DNA of 64,000 nt from Dyadobacter frigoris (GTDB taxonomy: Bacteria; Bacteroidota; Bacteroidia; Cytophagales; Spirosomataceae). Below, in pieces: positions 18,444-26,229 of this stretch. A program made the translations under genes and the position numbers. Numbering within the stretch: position 1 is the first letter of the stretch; each line of letters begins with the position of its first letter. The stretch is from positions 62,001-126,000 of the forward strand of contig NZ_SZVO01000004.1 of NCBI RefSeq assembly GCF_005280585.1, in the 5' to 3' direction. The notes beneath the pieces were generated by a model. It had not been told where the DNA came from, ran no database searches, and saw nothing but the letters and a program-made list of their open reading frames with translations.

Positions 18444-19366
18444 AAAACACCATCTTGTCCTGGGGATTGCTTATCGCCTGCAACCTGATGTGGGCGCTTC
18501 AGTTCACCTGTATAAAGCTCACGCAGGATCAGGCAGGGCCTTATTTTACTGTTTGGGGGCCAATGCTGTTTGCTGCCATTTTTCTCTTTCCGTTTGTGAT
18601 CAGGGATTTTGGAAAAAGTAAAAAGAGTTTTAAAGATCTGCTGGTTTTTGGTCAGCTTGCGCTGCTTGGCGCATTTCCTGCCCAGGTTCTGATGACCTGG
18701 GGAACACAATATTCCCTTGCAAATAACGCAGCCATTATCTCGCTTGCCTTGCCAGTCATTACCGCGGTATTTGCATTTTTGATACTTAAGGAGAAAATGA
18801 CACTGACCCGGTGGATCAGTTTTGTCATAGCGGTGGTCGGCGTCGTATTATGTTCTGCCAATGATCTCAAACAGATGGACTTTGGTTCGAAATATGCGGT
18901 TGGAAATCTATTGATTTTTCTGGCCATTGTCGGCAATGCATATTATAACACCGGTTGTAAAAAAATAGCAGAGAAGTTTACAGAAATGGAGATGGTATTT
19001 TACACCTATCTGGTCATGGTAACGTTGCTGACTCCACTTGTGATTTTTTACGAACCGGATGTTTTTGCCCGTATTCCATCCTTCACAACACAAACCTGGA
19101 CTGGCATTCTGTTATTGACATTCTTTCATAACTTTTTGTCCATGCTGTTGTTTTTCAAAGCTTTAAAGGTGTTGGATGCTACCCAGGTAGCGCTGTCGAA
19201 TTACCTGATTACCTTCTTCGGATTGCCGATCGCGGCGATATGGCTGGGTGAAAAACTGAGTGTAAACGCCATATTTGGAGGCATCCTTGTTCTTGTCTCT
19301 ACCCTTATTATCACCGTTGTGGACTATCGGATGAATCAGTCGGCAGCTCTAAAAAGTAATTCATAA
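18440..19366 (+). CDS. EamA/DMT family transporter
   Basis: 308 residues that are almost entirely hydrophobic and arranged as about ten membrane helices in two repeated halves (for example LLIACNLMWALQFTCIKL in the first, LLLTFFHNFLSMLLFF in the second). This is the drug/metabolite-transporter (EamA) architecture. It is inner-membrane located and its ATG overlaps the stop of the enolase gene. As the only inner-membrane carrier in the operon, it could import a pathway intermediate from the periplasm or export a product. The family gives no substrate. Confidence 0.85.
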   Translation: MKNTILSWGLLIACNLMWALQFTCIKLTQDQAGPYFTVWGPMLFAAIFLFPFVIRDFGKSKKSFKDLLVFGQLALLGAFPAQVLMTWGTQYSLANNAAIISLALPVITAVFAFLILKEKMTLTRWISFVIAVVGVVLCSANDLKQMDFGSKYAVGNLLIFLAIVGNAYYNTGCKKIAEKFTEMEMVFYTYLVMVTLLTPLVIFYEPDVFARIPSFTTQTWTGILLLTFFHNFLSMLLFFKALKVLDATQVALSNYLITFFGLPIAAIWLGEKLSVNAIFGGILVLVSTLIITVVDYRMNQSAALKSNS

Positions 19367-19378
19367 AAACGTTAAAAA

Positions 19379-20305
19379 ATGAAAAAGACCAAAGAACTCT
19401 ACGGTGTCGTACCTATTATACCCACACCTTTCACAGAAGATGAAGAAATAGATGACAATGCGCTGAGAAGATTAGTTGACTTTGCGATCAAAAGTGAAGT
19501 CAGTGCAATTTGCCTGCCCGCCTATGCAAGTGAGTTTTATAAGCTCACAGACGAAGAAAAACTACATGTCGTAAAAGTAGCAGTGGAGCACGCCGCTGGC
19601 AGAGTCCCTGTGGTAGCGCAGTCCAACCATGCCTCGCTGAAAATCGCCATCAGGTTGGCGCAGGCTAATGTGCAAGCGGGCGCTGACATTATCTCACTTG
19701 CCGTTCCGCGTATTTTCAGCCTTCCGGAAGACTCAATTAAAGCGTATTTGTCTGAATTTTTCAGGTCAATCCCGGATACACCCGTTCTGATACAGGATTT
19801 CAACCCAGGAGGATCTTCCATTAGTGTAAACCTGATTAATGAATTAAGACTCGAACATGCAAATTTTAAATATCTTAAACTGGAAGAACCCTTGTGTTCG
19901 CCCAAATTTGAAGACATCATTAAAACGACCGAGGGTTCTGTGGGACTACTTGAGGGATGGGGAGGTTTGTATATGCTTGAGCTTATTCCGGTTGGTATAA
20001 CCGGAGTAATGCCCGGTCTGGCTGTTTCTGATATTCTTCAAAAAATATTCCTGCTTAGAAAGCGCGGCCAAAACAGTGATGCTTTTGAAATGTTTGAGAA
20101 AGTTATGCCGCAAATATTCTTTTCCTTACAGAATATGGAGCTTTTCCATTATGCTGAGAAAGAACTGTTGATGGCAAGAGGCATTTTGGGCAACAGTATA
20201 GTGCGTTCGGCTGCTTATGTTCCTGATGCTAATACAAAAAGATACATCAAAGAGCTCAATGAAAGGGTCCTTCTGCTTGTTGGAGAGCTGGATGCAGTTA
20301 TTTGA
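19379..20305 (+). CDS. DapA/NanA-superfamily (dihydrodipicolinate synthase-like) lyase with atypical active site
   Basis: 308 residues. The (beta/alpha)8 class-I aldolase fold is evident: PIIPTPFTEDEEID at the start, EFYKLTDEEK, and the Schiff-base lysine in YLKLEEP (Lys167). The usual GTTGE loop reads AYASE, and the usual catalytic Tyr of the YNxP motif appears as Phe141 (QDFNPGG). DapA and sialic-acid lyases need that Tyr as proton relay, so this member either uses another relay or has a distinct chemistry such as dehydratase or 2-keto-3-deoxy-sugar-acid cleavage. It follows the transporter by 12 bp in the same operon, where a retro-aldol step on a keto-deoxy acid would fit. Confidence 0.8.
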   Translation: MKKTKELYGVVPIIPTPFTEDEEIDDNALRRLVDFAIKSEVSAICLPAYASEFYKLTDEEKLHVVKVAVEHAAGRVPVVAQSNHASLKIAIRLAQANVQAGADIISLAVPRIFSLPEDSIKAYLSEFFRSIPDTPVLIQDFNPGGSSISVNLINELRLEHANFKYLKLEEPLCSPKFEDIIKTTEGSVGLLEGWGGLYMLELIPVGITGVMPGLAVSDILQKIFLLRKRGQNSDAFEMFEKVMPQIFFSLQNMELFHYAEKELLMARGILGNSIVRSAAYVPDANTKRYIKELNERVLLLVGELDAVI

Positions 20306-20328
20306 ATGGTTCCTTAATAAGATAGAGT

Positions 20329-21069
20329 ATGAGTACATTTAAAGGTAAGGTAGCTATTGTAACGGGTGCTGCTTCTGGGTTGGGTTTGACAATTTCTCTC
20401 AAATTATTGGCGGAAGGATGTTTTGTCGCTCTTTTCGATTTGAATAAAAATGCACTGCACACCTGGTTTGGGAGCGAAGCAAACGCGCAGATTATGCCAC
20501 TTGATATCACGAAGTCAAAAAGCGTAAATGCAAGCGTAGAGACGGTTTTTCAGACATTTGGCAGGATTGATATCCTTGTTAACTGTGCAGGTATTACCGG
20601 CATTACCAATATAAAAAGTCATGAAGTAAATGACGAAAACCTGAGAAAAGTGTTCGAAATCAACTTTATGGGGAGCTTTTATACTTCGAAAGCGGTAATT
20701 CCTTATATGTTAAAAGAGAATTATGGGCGGATACTTCACATCGCTTCCATCGCAGGCAAAGAGGGTAATGCGGGAATGCTCGCGTATTCGGCTTCCAAGG
20801 CAGCGGTTATTGGGATGACAAAGGTACAGGGCAAGGAGTATGCGGAAACCGGAATAACGGTTAATGCCATGGCCCCTGCTGTTATTCGGACAGCCCTCGT
20901 CGAGGCTATGCCAGAGGCTCAGGTAAAATATATGGCTGATAAAATTCCGATGAAGCGCTGCGGAACTCTTGAGGAGGCGGCCAATCTGGCGGCGTATATT
21001 GTCTCGGATGAGAATAGTTTTACAACAGGTTTTACGTTTGACCTTACCGGGGGCAGGGCTACCTATTAA
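20329..21069 (+). CDS. SDR family oxidoreductase
   Basis: 246 residues, a classical short-chain dehydrogenase. The cofactor loop VTGAASGLG is at 10-18, NCAGI in the middle, and the catalytic Ser (ASIAG), Tyr153 and Lys157 (YSASK) are in place. The C-terminus ends FTFDLTGGRATY, the usual SDR tail. It starts 23 bp after the DapA-like gene and probably performs a sugar or sugar-acid oxidoreduction in the same pathway. The substrate and the NAD/NADP preference are not certain from sequence. Confidence 0.9.
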   Translation: MSTFKGKVAIVTGAASGLGLTISLKLLAEGCFVALFDLNKNALHTWFGSEANAQIMPLDITKSKSVNASVETVFQTFGRIDILVNCAGITGITNIKSHEVNDENLRKVFEINFMGSFYTSKAVIPYMLKENYGRILHIASIAGKEGNAGMLAYSASKAAVIGMTKVQGKEYAETGITVNAMAPAVIRTALVEAMPEAQVKYMADKIPMKRCGTLEEAANLAAYIVSDENSFTTGFTFDLTGGRATY

Positions 21070-21151
21070 GGAACCGAAAGTTAGTTATTGTGTTCCTCCG
21101 GGCGGTATTTCAGCTATTTATATTATCATCATTTTCTCAGATTCTGTTGTA

Positions 21152-21349
21152 ATGTTTCAGAAGGCTTTTCCCGAACTCAGGAAACAATATGAGGACGTGT
21201 TTTCACAAACGCGATTCATTTCAAATCCCGAAGGATACATCCCGGATCAGAACAACGATCCGATGCTGGCCAGCGGTACCATCCACAGTGACTGGATGCA
21301 CGTTTTTGAACTGGCGATGAATACGCGTATTTTGAAATGGGGCGAGTGA
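21152..21349 (+). pseudogene. C-terminal remnant of a GH20-type gene
   Basis: A 65-codon frame whose product matches the last about 60 residues of the full-length GH20-type protein encoded just downstream. In the alignable 54 residues I count 38 identities, including YEDVFS, NPEGYI, DQNND and SDWMHV. It has no catalytic part, no signal and no obvious start context, since the frame runs in from the 3' end of the SDR gene. It is best explained as what remains of a tandem gene copy after most of it was deleted. Confidence 0.75.
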
Positions 21350-21385
21350 AGCAAGAAAAAATGACAAATTCCTAAACCTTTAATA

Positions 21386-23470
21386 ATGAAACGGTATTTT
21401 TTAATTCTGGCCATTTTTTATCTGAGTAGTTTTCGAACCACCCTTGGAATGGACAAAAGAGCTTTCGAGCAAAATTTCAAACTTCTGCCAAAACCGCAGA
21501 CAACGGAATTGATAAAGGGAAAGGAATTGAAATATGATGAATTGAAATTCGTAAATCTGAAAGGCGGTATCAAAAGGCCAAAGGTGCCGGTTGTCTCGCT
21601 TCTGCCGGTGGCATCAGCTCCCGGTGAAGGAATCCTGAGCCTGGAAATTGTGAAGGATAATACAGTGCCCGAATCTTTGGAAGGTTACACACTGGAAGCA
21701 GGTAACGGACAGGTCCGGATCCGATCACGTGGAGAAGCAGGGCTGTTTTATGGGTGTCAGACTTTGGCCCAGCTACTTGAAGACGCCCATGACCAGAATC
21801 TAGGCATCCCGGCTTTAAAGATTACAGATTTTCCGGGTGTTCCTTACAGGTCGGTTCACTGGGATCTTAAATATCATCTTGATAATCAGAACTATTATTA
21901 TGACTTGATCGACAGGCTCGCGAAAATAAAGATTAATGCGGTGATCGTTGAGTTTGAAGATAAACTCAGATACCGGAAAGCACCCGCTGTGGGCGCAGGC
22001 AATGCGGTTTCGGTCGAAGAATTTGCTGCCTTATGTCGGTATGCCAGCGAGCGTCACATAGAAATAAGCCCGCTGGTTCAGGGTCTTGGACATGTTTCAT
22101 TTATATTAAAACACGATCAGTATAAAAAATTACGTGACGATCCGTCTTCCGACTGGGTGTTTGATCCGCTCAATCCTGACGTATACCAGCTTCAGTTCAA
22201 GTTATACGAAGATGCCATTGAAGCAACACCGGGCGGAAAATATCTGCATGTGGGAGGCGACGAGGTATATAACCTCGGCCGTTCGGAATTGTCGAAAAAA
22301 TCGGGGATGAAAACGTTTGAGCTCCAGATGTACTGGCTTAATAAAGTCTGTGAGTTTGCCCGTTTGCATAACCGGACGCCTGTTTTTTGGGATGACATGG
22401 TTTTTTCTCTGGCCGGCCTGTACATGACACTCCATGATCCGGCACTTTCAAAGGAGGAAGTGGACAGGCAATGGAAAGAGAAGCAGCATATCATGGACGA
22501 AAACGTTCATCTCTTTCCAAAGGATTGTATCTATATGCGCTGGCATTATGCAAATCCAAAGTTACACGGTAACATAAAGGCGATAGACTGGTTCAAATCG
22601 CATAACTTTAAGGTGATGGCCGCTTCGGCTTCTCAGGATATGAATGCCATGCTGCCGCGAAGAAGCTCTATTTTTGGGCCGACCAAAGATTTCTCTGAGA
22701 TAACAACAGAAAAGAAACTGGAAGGAATACTGACCACGGCCTGGGATGATTCGTCTCCACATTTCGAGACCTACATGCGGGGTTTTCATGATTTTGCATC
22801 ACTCACCTGGAATTATCAGAATATCAGTGCAGAAGAATCTCATCAGGTTTTCAGGCATCGGTTTTACGCACCCGCTGTCAGCGATGCTTCGTATGAGTTT
22901 CAGGATACACTGGAAACAGCATTATATTTCTGGGATACCGCATTGATAGAAGATAGTGGAAACCGGAGCCATTACCCCAAGGATATAGATCTGATTGGTT
23001 TGCCGGCAGAAAACAAAGTTGGTAGCACATGGAGCGAACTTTACAGTGTGAAATTACAGCGCGCAAAAGTAGAAACAGCCAGGTACGAAGTTATAAAAAT
23101 GCGGATTGATCTTACAAGAAAGGCTGCCCGGAGAAATCATTTTGCCGTGGACTATCTTTTTCAGATGAATGAACTGCAGATCTATCCTGCAAAACTTTTA
23201 CTGCTTCTTGAGGAGTTTGATAAAGCTTCCCCGACAGGCAAGCAGGAGGCCCGGCAAAAAATTAGCCGGTATGTTGAGCACTTTTCGAAAATAAGGGCCG
23301 AATATGAGGATGTGTTTTCTGAAACCCGGTTTATAAGAAATCCGGAAGGTTATATCCTCGATCAGAACAATGATCACATGCTGGCCAACGGAACCAATAC
23401 CAGTGACTGGATGCATGTTTACGAACTGGCGTTTAATGATAAAGTGAGGAAGTGGCTGCAGGCTCAATAA
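21386..23470 (+). CDS. Glycoside hydrolase family 20-like secreted protein
   Basis: 694 residues with an N-terminal signal peptide (about 1-21). It has the GH20 layout: an N-terminal GH20b-like alpha/beta domain (GYTLEAGNGQVRIRSRGEAGLFYGCQTL split over about 110-140), then a TIM barrel with the hallmark HVGGDEVYNLG, where Asp292-Glu293 are the expected catalytic pair of beta-N-acetylhexosaminidases. The barrel end (TTAWDDSSPHFETY) and a long helical C-terminus (about 500-694) follow. GH20 enzymes remove terminal beta-GlcNAc/GalNAc by substrate-assisted catalysis. The C-terminal extension is duplicated as a remnant immediately upstream. It likely trims amino sugars from the glycan imported by the locus. 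Confidence 0.8.
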   Translation: MKRYFLILAIFYLSSFRTTLGMDKRAFEQNFKLLPKPQTTELIKGKELKYDELKFVNLKGGIKRPKVPVVSLLPVASAPGEGILSLEIVKDNTVPESLEGYTLEAGNGQVRIRSRGEAGLFYGCQTLAQLLEDAHDQNLGIPALKITDFPGVPYRSVHWDLKYHLDNQNYYYDLIDRLAKIKINAVIVEFEDKLRYRKAPAVGAGNAVSVEEFAALCRYASERHIEISPLVQGLGHVSFILKHDQYKKLRDDPSSDWVFDPLNPDVYQLQFKLYEDAIEATPGGKYLHVGGDEVYNLGRSELSKKSGMKTFELQMYWLNKVCEFARLHNRTPVFWDDMVFSLAGLYMTLHDPALSKEEVDRQWKEKQHIMDENVHLFPKDCIYMRWHYANPKLHGNIKAIDWFKSHNFKVMAASASQDMNAMLPRRSSIFGPTKDFSEITTEKKLEGILTTAWDDSSPHFETYMRGFHDFASLTWNYQNISAEESHQVFRHRFYAPAVSDASYEFQDTLETALYFWDTALIEDSGNRSHYPKDIDLIGLPAENKVGSTWSELYSVKLQRAKVETARYEVIKMRIDLTRKAARRNHFAVDYLFQMNELQIYPAKLLLLLEEFDKASPTGKQEARQKISRYVEHFSKIRAEYEDVFSETRFIRNPEGYILDQNNDHMLANGTNTSDWMHVYELAFNDKVRKWLQAQ

Positions 23471-23544
23471 GAGAGGATATTTTGTTAATAAAAGGTTTTG
23501 TGAAAAGAAAAGTTAAGAGAACATCTTATTTGAAAAAATATAAA

Positions 23545-25692
23545 ATGAACAGATTCACAATTGGTTTATTCATGCATTCTTACGCCAGGAACATTAGCAT
23601 CGGGCTTTTGCTGACTCTGGCTGGCACGCAGGGTATTGCTCAAAGGTATAACAAGGCTCTTTCTCCCACCGAAGCGATGAAAAGTTTCCAACTCAGGGAA
23701 GAGTTCCGGATCGAACCTTTCGCCGTAGAGCCCAATGTGCTGTCACCGGTGGACATGGCTTTCGATACACATGGAAATGTGTTTGTCATTGAAATGGGGG
23801 ACTATCCTTACGAAGCAAAACCTGGAAACTACAAGGGAAGGATCAGGCTTCTGAGAGACACAGACGGGGACGGCAAGCCGGATAAGTCCTATGTTTTTGC
23901 CGAGTCGCTTCCCAGTGCAACAAGTGTGCTGCCCTGGAAAGATGGGGTGCTCGTTGCTGCTGCACCTGATATCCTGTTTATGAAAGATACGGACGGCGAT
24001 TTTAAGGCAGACATCAAAGAGGTTGTGTTTACCGGTTTTTTTGCAAAAAACTCGGAAGCTCAGATTACCTGTATGCGTTACGGTGTTGACAACTGGATTT
24101 ATGCCAATAACCATGGCCAGGGTGGGATGATTATCTATAAACAAAACCCCGGAGCACCGGCTCTAAATGTTTCGGGCGGAGATTTTCGTTTTCGTCCGGA
24201 CAGGGGATTGTTTGAGGTAGAATCGGGCACAGGGCAGTTTGGTCTGGCAATTGACGACTGGGGACACCGTTTCTATACACAGAACACTTTACATATTCAG
24301 CAGTCACCCATTCCCTATCGCTACATCCATCGGCATGAGTTTATGCCGACCTATTCGTCAGAGCTGAACATTTCCGATCATGAGCTGGAAATGTATCAGA
24401 AGTCCGCTACGCCTTATTGGCGGCAGCTTCGGAGTGATCGCCGTCAGGCTGCTTATGATTCTATCAAAAGTGGTTATAAAGAATATGCAAGAGACCATTT
24501 TACGGCGGCATCGGGTGGTACATTTTATGGTAGCGATGTTTTCCCCCGCTCCTTTTATGGCTCGATCTTTACCGGCGAAGTCGCAGGTAATCTGGTTCAC
24601 AGAGATGTGCTTAAATCGGTTCAGGGTCAGCCAGCTTTCGTTGCTTCCCGTGACGAAAAGGAAAAGGATCGTGAATTTCTTGCAACAACAGACCCCTGGT
24701 TCCGTCCCGCAAATTTTTATGTAGGACCCGATGGGAACCTCTATGTAACGGATATTTATCGTCAGCATATCGAAACACCTGTTTCCATCCCCGAAGACCT
24801 GAAAGCGGATATGGACTTCTCAAATGGAGTGCAGTATGGACGTATCTGGCAAATATCTCCTAAAGAAGGTAAAAGACGTCCAACGGTATTTCCTGACTGG
24901 TCAACAAAAAGGCCGGAAGAACTCGTGGCTTTCCTGGAATCGCCGGATCAATGGTGGAGGCTAACTGCCCAGAGGATTTTGCTGGAAAAACAAGACAAAA
25001 GTATTGCTCCATTATTAAAGAACATGTTTTTAGAAAGTAAAGATGCCCGGGGACGGCTTCATGCGCTGTATACGCTGGAAGGCCTTAATATGTTAGAAGC
25101 CGAACTCGTCAAAAAAGCGTTGGCTGATAGGGAAGCGGGCGTACGTGAACATGGATTGTTACTTTCAGAAAGATATCCGGGGTTTCTGCCTGAGATTTTA
25201 AATCTTACAAAAGACGCTTCCCCACAGGTTGCTTTCCAGGCAACATTAAGTCTGGGGCAATTTCAGAGCGAGGAAGTTGTTTCTGCTTTGTCCGAAATTA
25301 TTGAAAAAAATGCAGAGAACAGTTCTTACCGGCTTTCGGTTTTAAGCTCTTTGCGTGGTTGTTCGCCTGAGCTGGTAAAGCTTCTTTTGAAAAACGGTGT
25401 TTTTTTTGCAACCCCTTCGGCAGGTAAAATTAAGTTTATTGAAGATTATGCTTTCGTAGCCGGCTCACGGAATGGAAAGGACGATATCAGCGGTTTGTTA
25501 GGTGTGATACTGAAGACAGGAAATGACTACCAGATCGCAGCTTTAACCGGTTTGACGAAGGGGACAAGACGATCCAAAAATAAAGTAAACATGGATAAAA
25601 ATCTTGTAAAAAGTTTAGAGAAGTTAGAAGGAGCCGGGTCAGAAGACCTAAAAAGGGCTATTGCCGGATTAAGGAAGGTCCTGTCGATTTAA
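23545..25692 (+). CDS. Membrane-bound-dehydrogenase-type propeller with HEAT-like C-terminus
   Basis: About 715 residues from the ATG at 23545, which gives a signal peptide ending GIAQ. Upstream frame extension would need a GTG overlapping the GH20 gene. The N-terminal 430 residues follow the pattern of the PVC-type 'membrane-bound dehydrogenase' domain family (FRIEPFAVEPNVLSPVDMAF, RIRLLRDTDGDGKPD, YVGPDGNLYVTDIYR), a PQQ/glucose-dehydrogenase-like propeller with DTDGDG calcium-type loops. Residues about 440-700 are HEAT-like helical repeats (ESKDARGRLHALYTLEGL). No CxxCH haem motif is present, unlike many relatives. A HiPIP gene lies 69 bp downstream and could be its electron acceptor. Substrate unknown. 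Confidence 0.8.
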   Translation: MNRFTIGLFMHSYARNISIGLLLTLAGTQGIAQRYNKALSPTEAMKSFQLREEFRIEPFAVEPNVLSPVDMAFDTHGNVFVIEMGDYPYEAKPGNYKGRIRLLRDTDGDGKPDKSYVFAESLPSATSVLPWKDGVLVAAAPDILFMKDTDGDFKADIKEVVFTGFFAKNSEAQITCMRYGVDNWIYANNHGQGGMIIYKQNPGAPALNVSGGDFRFRPDRGLFEVESGTGQFGLAIDDWGHRFYTQNTLHIQQSPIPYRYIHRHEFMPTYSSELNISDHELEMYQKSATPYWRQLRSDRRQAAYDSIKSGYKEYARDHFTAASGGTFYGSDVFPRSFYGSIFTGEVAGNLVHRDVLKSVQGQPAFVASRDEKEKDREFLATTDPWFRPANFYVGPDGNLYVTDIYRQHIETPVSIPEDLKADMDFSNGVQYGRIWQISPKEGKRRPTVFPDWSTKRPEELVAFLESPDQWWRLTAQRILLEKQDKSIAPLLKNMFLESKDARGRLHALYTLEGLNMLEAELVKKALADREAGVREHGLLLSERYPGFLPEILNLTKDASPQVAFQATLSLGQFQSEEVVSALSEIIEKNAENSSYRLSVLSSLRGCSPELVKLLLKNGVFFATPSAGKIKFIEDYAFVAGSRNGKDDISGLLGVILKTGNDYQIAALTGLTKGTRRSKNKVNMDKNLVKSLEKLEGAGSEDLKRAIAGLRKVLSI

Positions 25693-25761
25693 CAAACGCT
25701 TACTAAAAGGTTAGTCACCGGCGGGCGGGCTTAATTTCTTTCCCGCAGAAATGAATCAATA

Positions 25762-26124
25762 ATGGAAAACGGAAATAGCAGAAGGGTGTTTTTACAAAAA
25801 TGCCTGATTTTATGTTCAGGTGCTTCGGGCATCGGAATGATGGTCTCAGGCTGTGCAGGTACCAAAAAAGCGGTAGTGGCAAAGAAACCATCTCCCGAAA
25901 AACAGGGAAATCCATGCGAAGACCTTTCAGGTGTCGATCCGGTTGATATTGAAAAAAGGAAAGCACTGGGGTACGTAACCCTGTCACCCATTCCCGATAA
26001 ACAATGCGACAGTTGCAAGCTTTGGATTCCGCAAAAAGAAGGGAAGGACTGCGGCGGTTGCCTGTTGTTTGCCGGCCCGGTTTTGCCGGAAGGGCATTGT
26101 ACCTATTGGGCGCCAAAGGTTTAG
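25762..26124 (+). CDS. High-potential iron-sulfur protein (HiPIP), exported lipoprotein
   Basis: 120 residues. The N-terminus has SRRVFLQK, a twin-arginine-type motif, and a lipobox VSGC with Cys31. The C-terminal half shows Cys82-x2-Cys85-x14-Cys100-x12-Cys113, the classic HiPIP [4Fe-4S] spacing, with FAGP between and an aromatic tail (CTYW). HiPIPs are small periplasmic electron carriers whose cluster is inserted in the cytoplasm, so Tat export is expected. It lies directly after the membrane-bound-dehydrogenase-type gene, and the most economical inference is that it takes electrons from that enzyme and passes them to the respiratory chain. An extra Cys97 sits next to the third ligand. Confidence 0.85.
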   Translation: MENGNSRRVFLQKCLILCSGASGIGMMVSGCAGTKKAVVAKKPSPEKQGNPCEDLSGVDPVDIEKRKALGYVTLSPIPDKQCDSCKLWIPQKEGKDCGGCLLFAGPVLPEGHCTYWAPKV

Positions 26125-26229
26125 CTTTAACATTTCCAAATCAATTTTAATGCAGCCTGCTGAAATACTTCTGCCGGAAAATACAATGGTGGCTCTGCGC
26201 CGACTGGACCGATAACGGCAGGAAGGATA

